Shown here piece after piece: positions 6,020-6,258 of a stretch of 6,258 nt of DNA; within the stretch, counting starts at the first letter, position 1, and the number at the start of each line of letters is the position of its first letter. Source of the stretch: Acidaminococcaceae bacterium. GTDB taxonomy: Bacteria > Bacillota > Negativicutes > Acidaminococcales > Acidaminococcaceae. Made by a program: the position numbers and the translations under genes. The notes under the pieces were generated by a model that searched no databases, had not been told where the DNA came from, and saw only the letters and a program-made list of their open reading frames with translations. Location of the stretch: contig JAQUUF010000076.1 of the NCBI GenBank assembly GCA_028693975.1, positions 1 through 6,258 on the forward strand. Direction: 5' to 3'.

Positions 6020-6025
6020 AAGGAG
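6020..6025 (+). promoter_or_regulatory. Ribosome binding site supporting a GTG start for lptB
   Basis: AAGGAG begins inside a second, tandem TAA that follows the lptA stop (TAATAA, 6016-6021). It stands seven bases before GTG at 6033. This spacing is ideal and identifies GTG as the lptB start. Confidence 0.85.
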
Positions 6026-6032
6026 CAAGATA

Positions 6033-6258
6033 GTGCAGATACAAGTAAGAAATTTAGTAAAAATATATGGTGAAAGACATGTGGTGAACGACGTCAGCCT
6101 GGCGGTAGAACAAGGCACAATTGTGGGGCTACTAGGACCCAACGGCGCCGGCAAGACGACTACCTTCTATATGATAGTGGGATTAGAGCGGCCCGATGGC
6201 GGTCAGGTTCTCGTGGATGGAGTGGATATTACTGCTCTGCCTATGTACCAAAGAGCAC
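6033..6258 (+). CDS. lptB: LPS export ABC transporter ATPase LptB, N-terminal part (3' truncated by window edge)
   Basis: LptB is the cytoplasmic ATPase dimer that powers LPS extraction by LptF and LptG. Seventy-five codons are visible of the roughly 240 expected; the frame stays open to the window edge. It begins with GTG, chosen because AAGGAG sits seven bases upstream and because the next residues (QIQVRNLVKIYGERHVV) form the normal first strand and A-loop of an ABC ATPase. The A-loop aromatic is Tyr12. Walker A is GPNGAGKT (35-42), with Lys41 for nucleotide phosphate. The following TTFYMIVGLERPDGG and VDGVDITALPMYQRA stretches resemble LptB closely, more so than branched-chain amino acid transporter LivF/LivG proteins, the nearest confusable family. 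The Q-loop, signature, Walker B and switch His lie beyond the window. The lptA gene directly upstream (14-base gap) fixes the role. Confidence 0.96.
   Translation, partial: MQIQVRNLVKIYGERHVVNDVSLAVEQGTIVGLLGPNGAGKTTTFYMIVGLERPDGGQVLVDGVDITALPMYQRA

Overview
The window is one uninterrupted same-strand run of nine genes for making and exporting the lipid A-Kdo core of lipopolysaccharide (LPS). In order: lpxK (5' end missing), kdsB, kdsA, kdsD, kdsC, a LpxL/HtrB-type late acyltransferase, lptC, lptA and lptB (3' end missing). Gaps between genes are 1 to 14 bases or small overlaps, so there is no intergenic stretch of note. No promoter, terminator, RNA gene, mobile element or CRISPR array could be supported. 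Expression probably comes from a promoter upstream of base 1.

Organism: an outer-membrane, LPS-producing bacterium of moderate GC content. Purine-rich Shine-Dalgarno sites of AAGGAG type precede most genes, all eight visible stop codons are TAA, and KdsA belongs to the metal-dependent class. Together with the LPS genes packed into one operon, this fits a diderm Firmicute of the class Negativicutes (the Selenomonas/Veillonella/Acidaminococcus/Phascolarctobacterium group) better than an enterobacterium. This placement is an inference; genus cannot be read from the window.

Layout and logic: bases 1-691 are the C-terminal part of LpxK, which phosphorylates the lipid A precursor. Bases 693-3795 hold the whole Kdo branch. 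KdsD makes arabinose 5-phosphate from ribulose 5-phosphate, KdsA condenses it with phosphoenolpyruvate, KdsC removes the phosphate, and KdsB activates Kdo with CTP. Bases 3795-4703 encode the acyltransferase expected to add a secondary acyl chain to Kdo-lipid A. Bases 4687-6258 encode the start of the Lpt export bridge: LptC (inner-membrane anchor), LptA (periplasmic bridge) and LptB (ATPase). The kdsD-kdsC-lptC-lptA-lptB order matches the E. coli chromosome, but here an lpxL-type gene sits between kdsC and lptC, and kdsB-kdsA lie directly upstream.

No new biological system is apparent. The points most worth a second look are the complete metal-site signature in KdsA, an internally repeated and long LptA, the lpxL insertion in an otherwise conserved gene order, and start-site ambiguities at kdsD and lptC.
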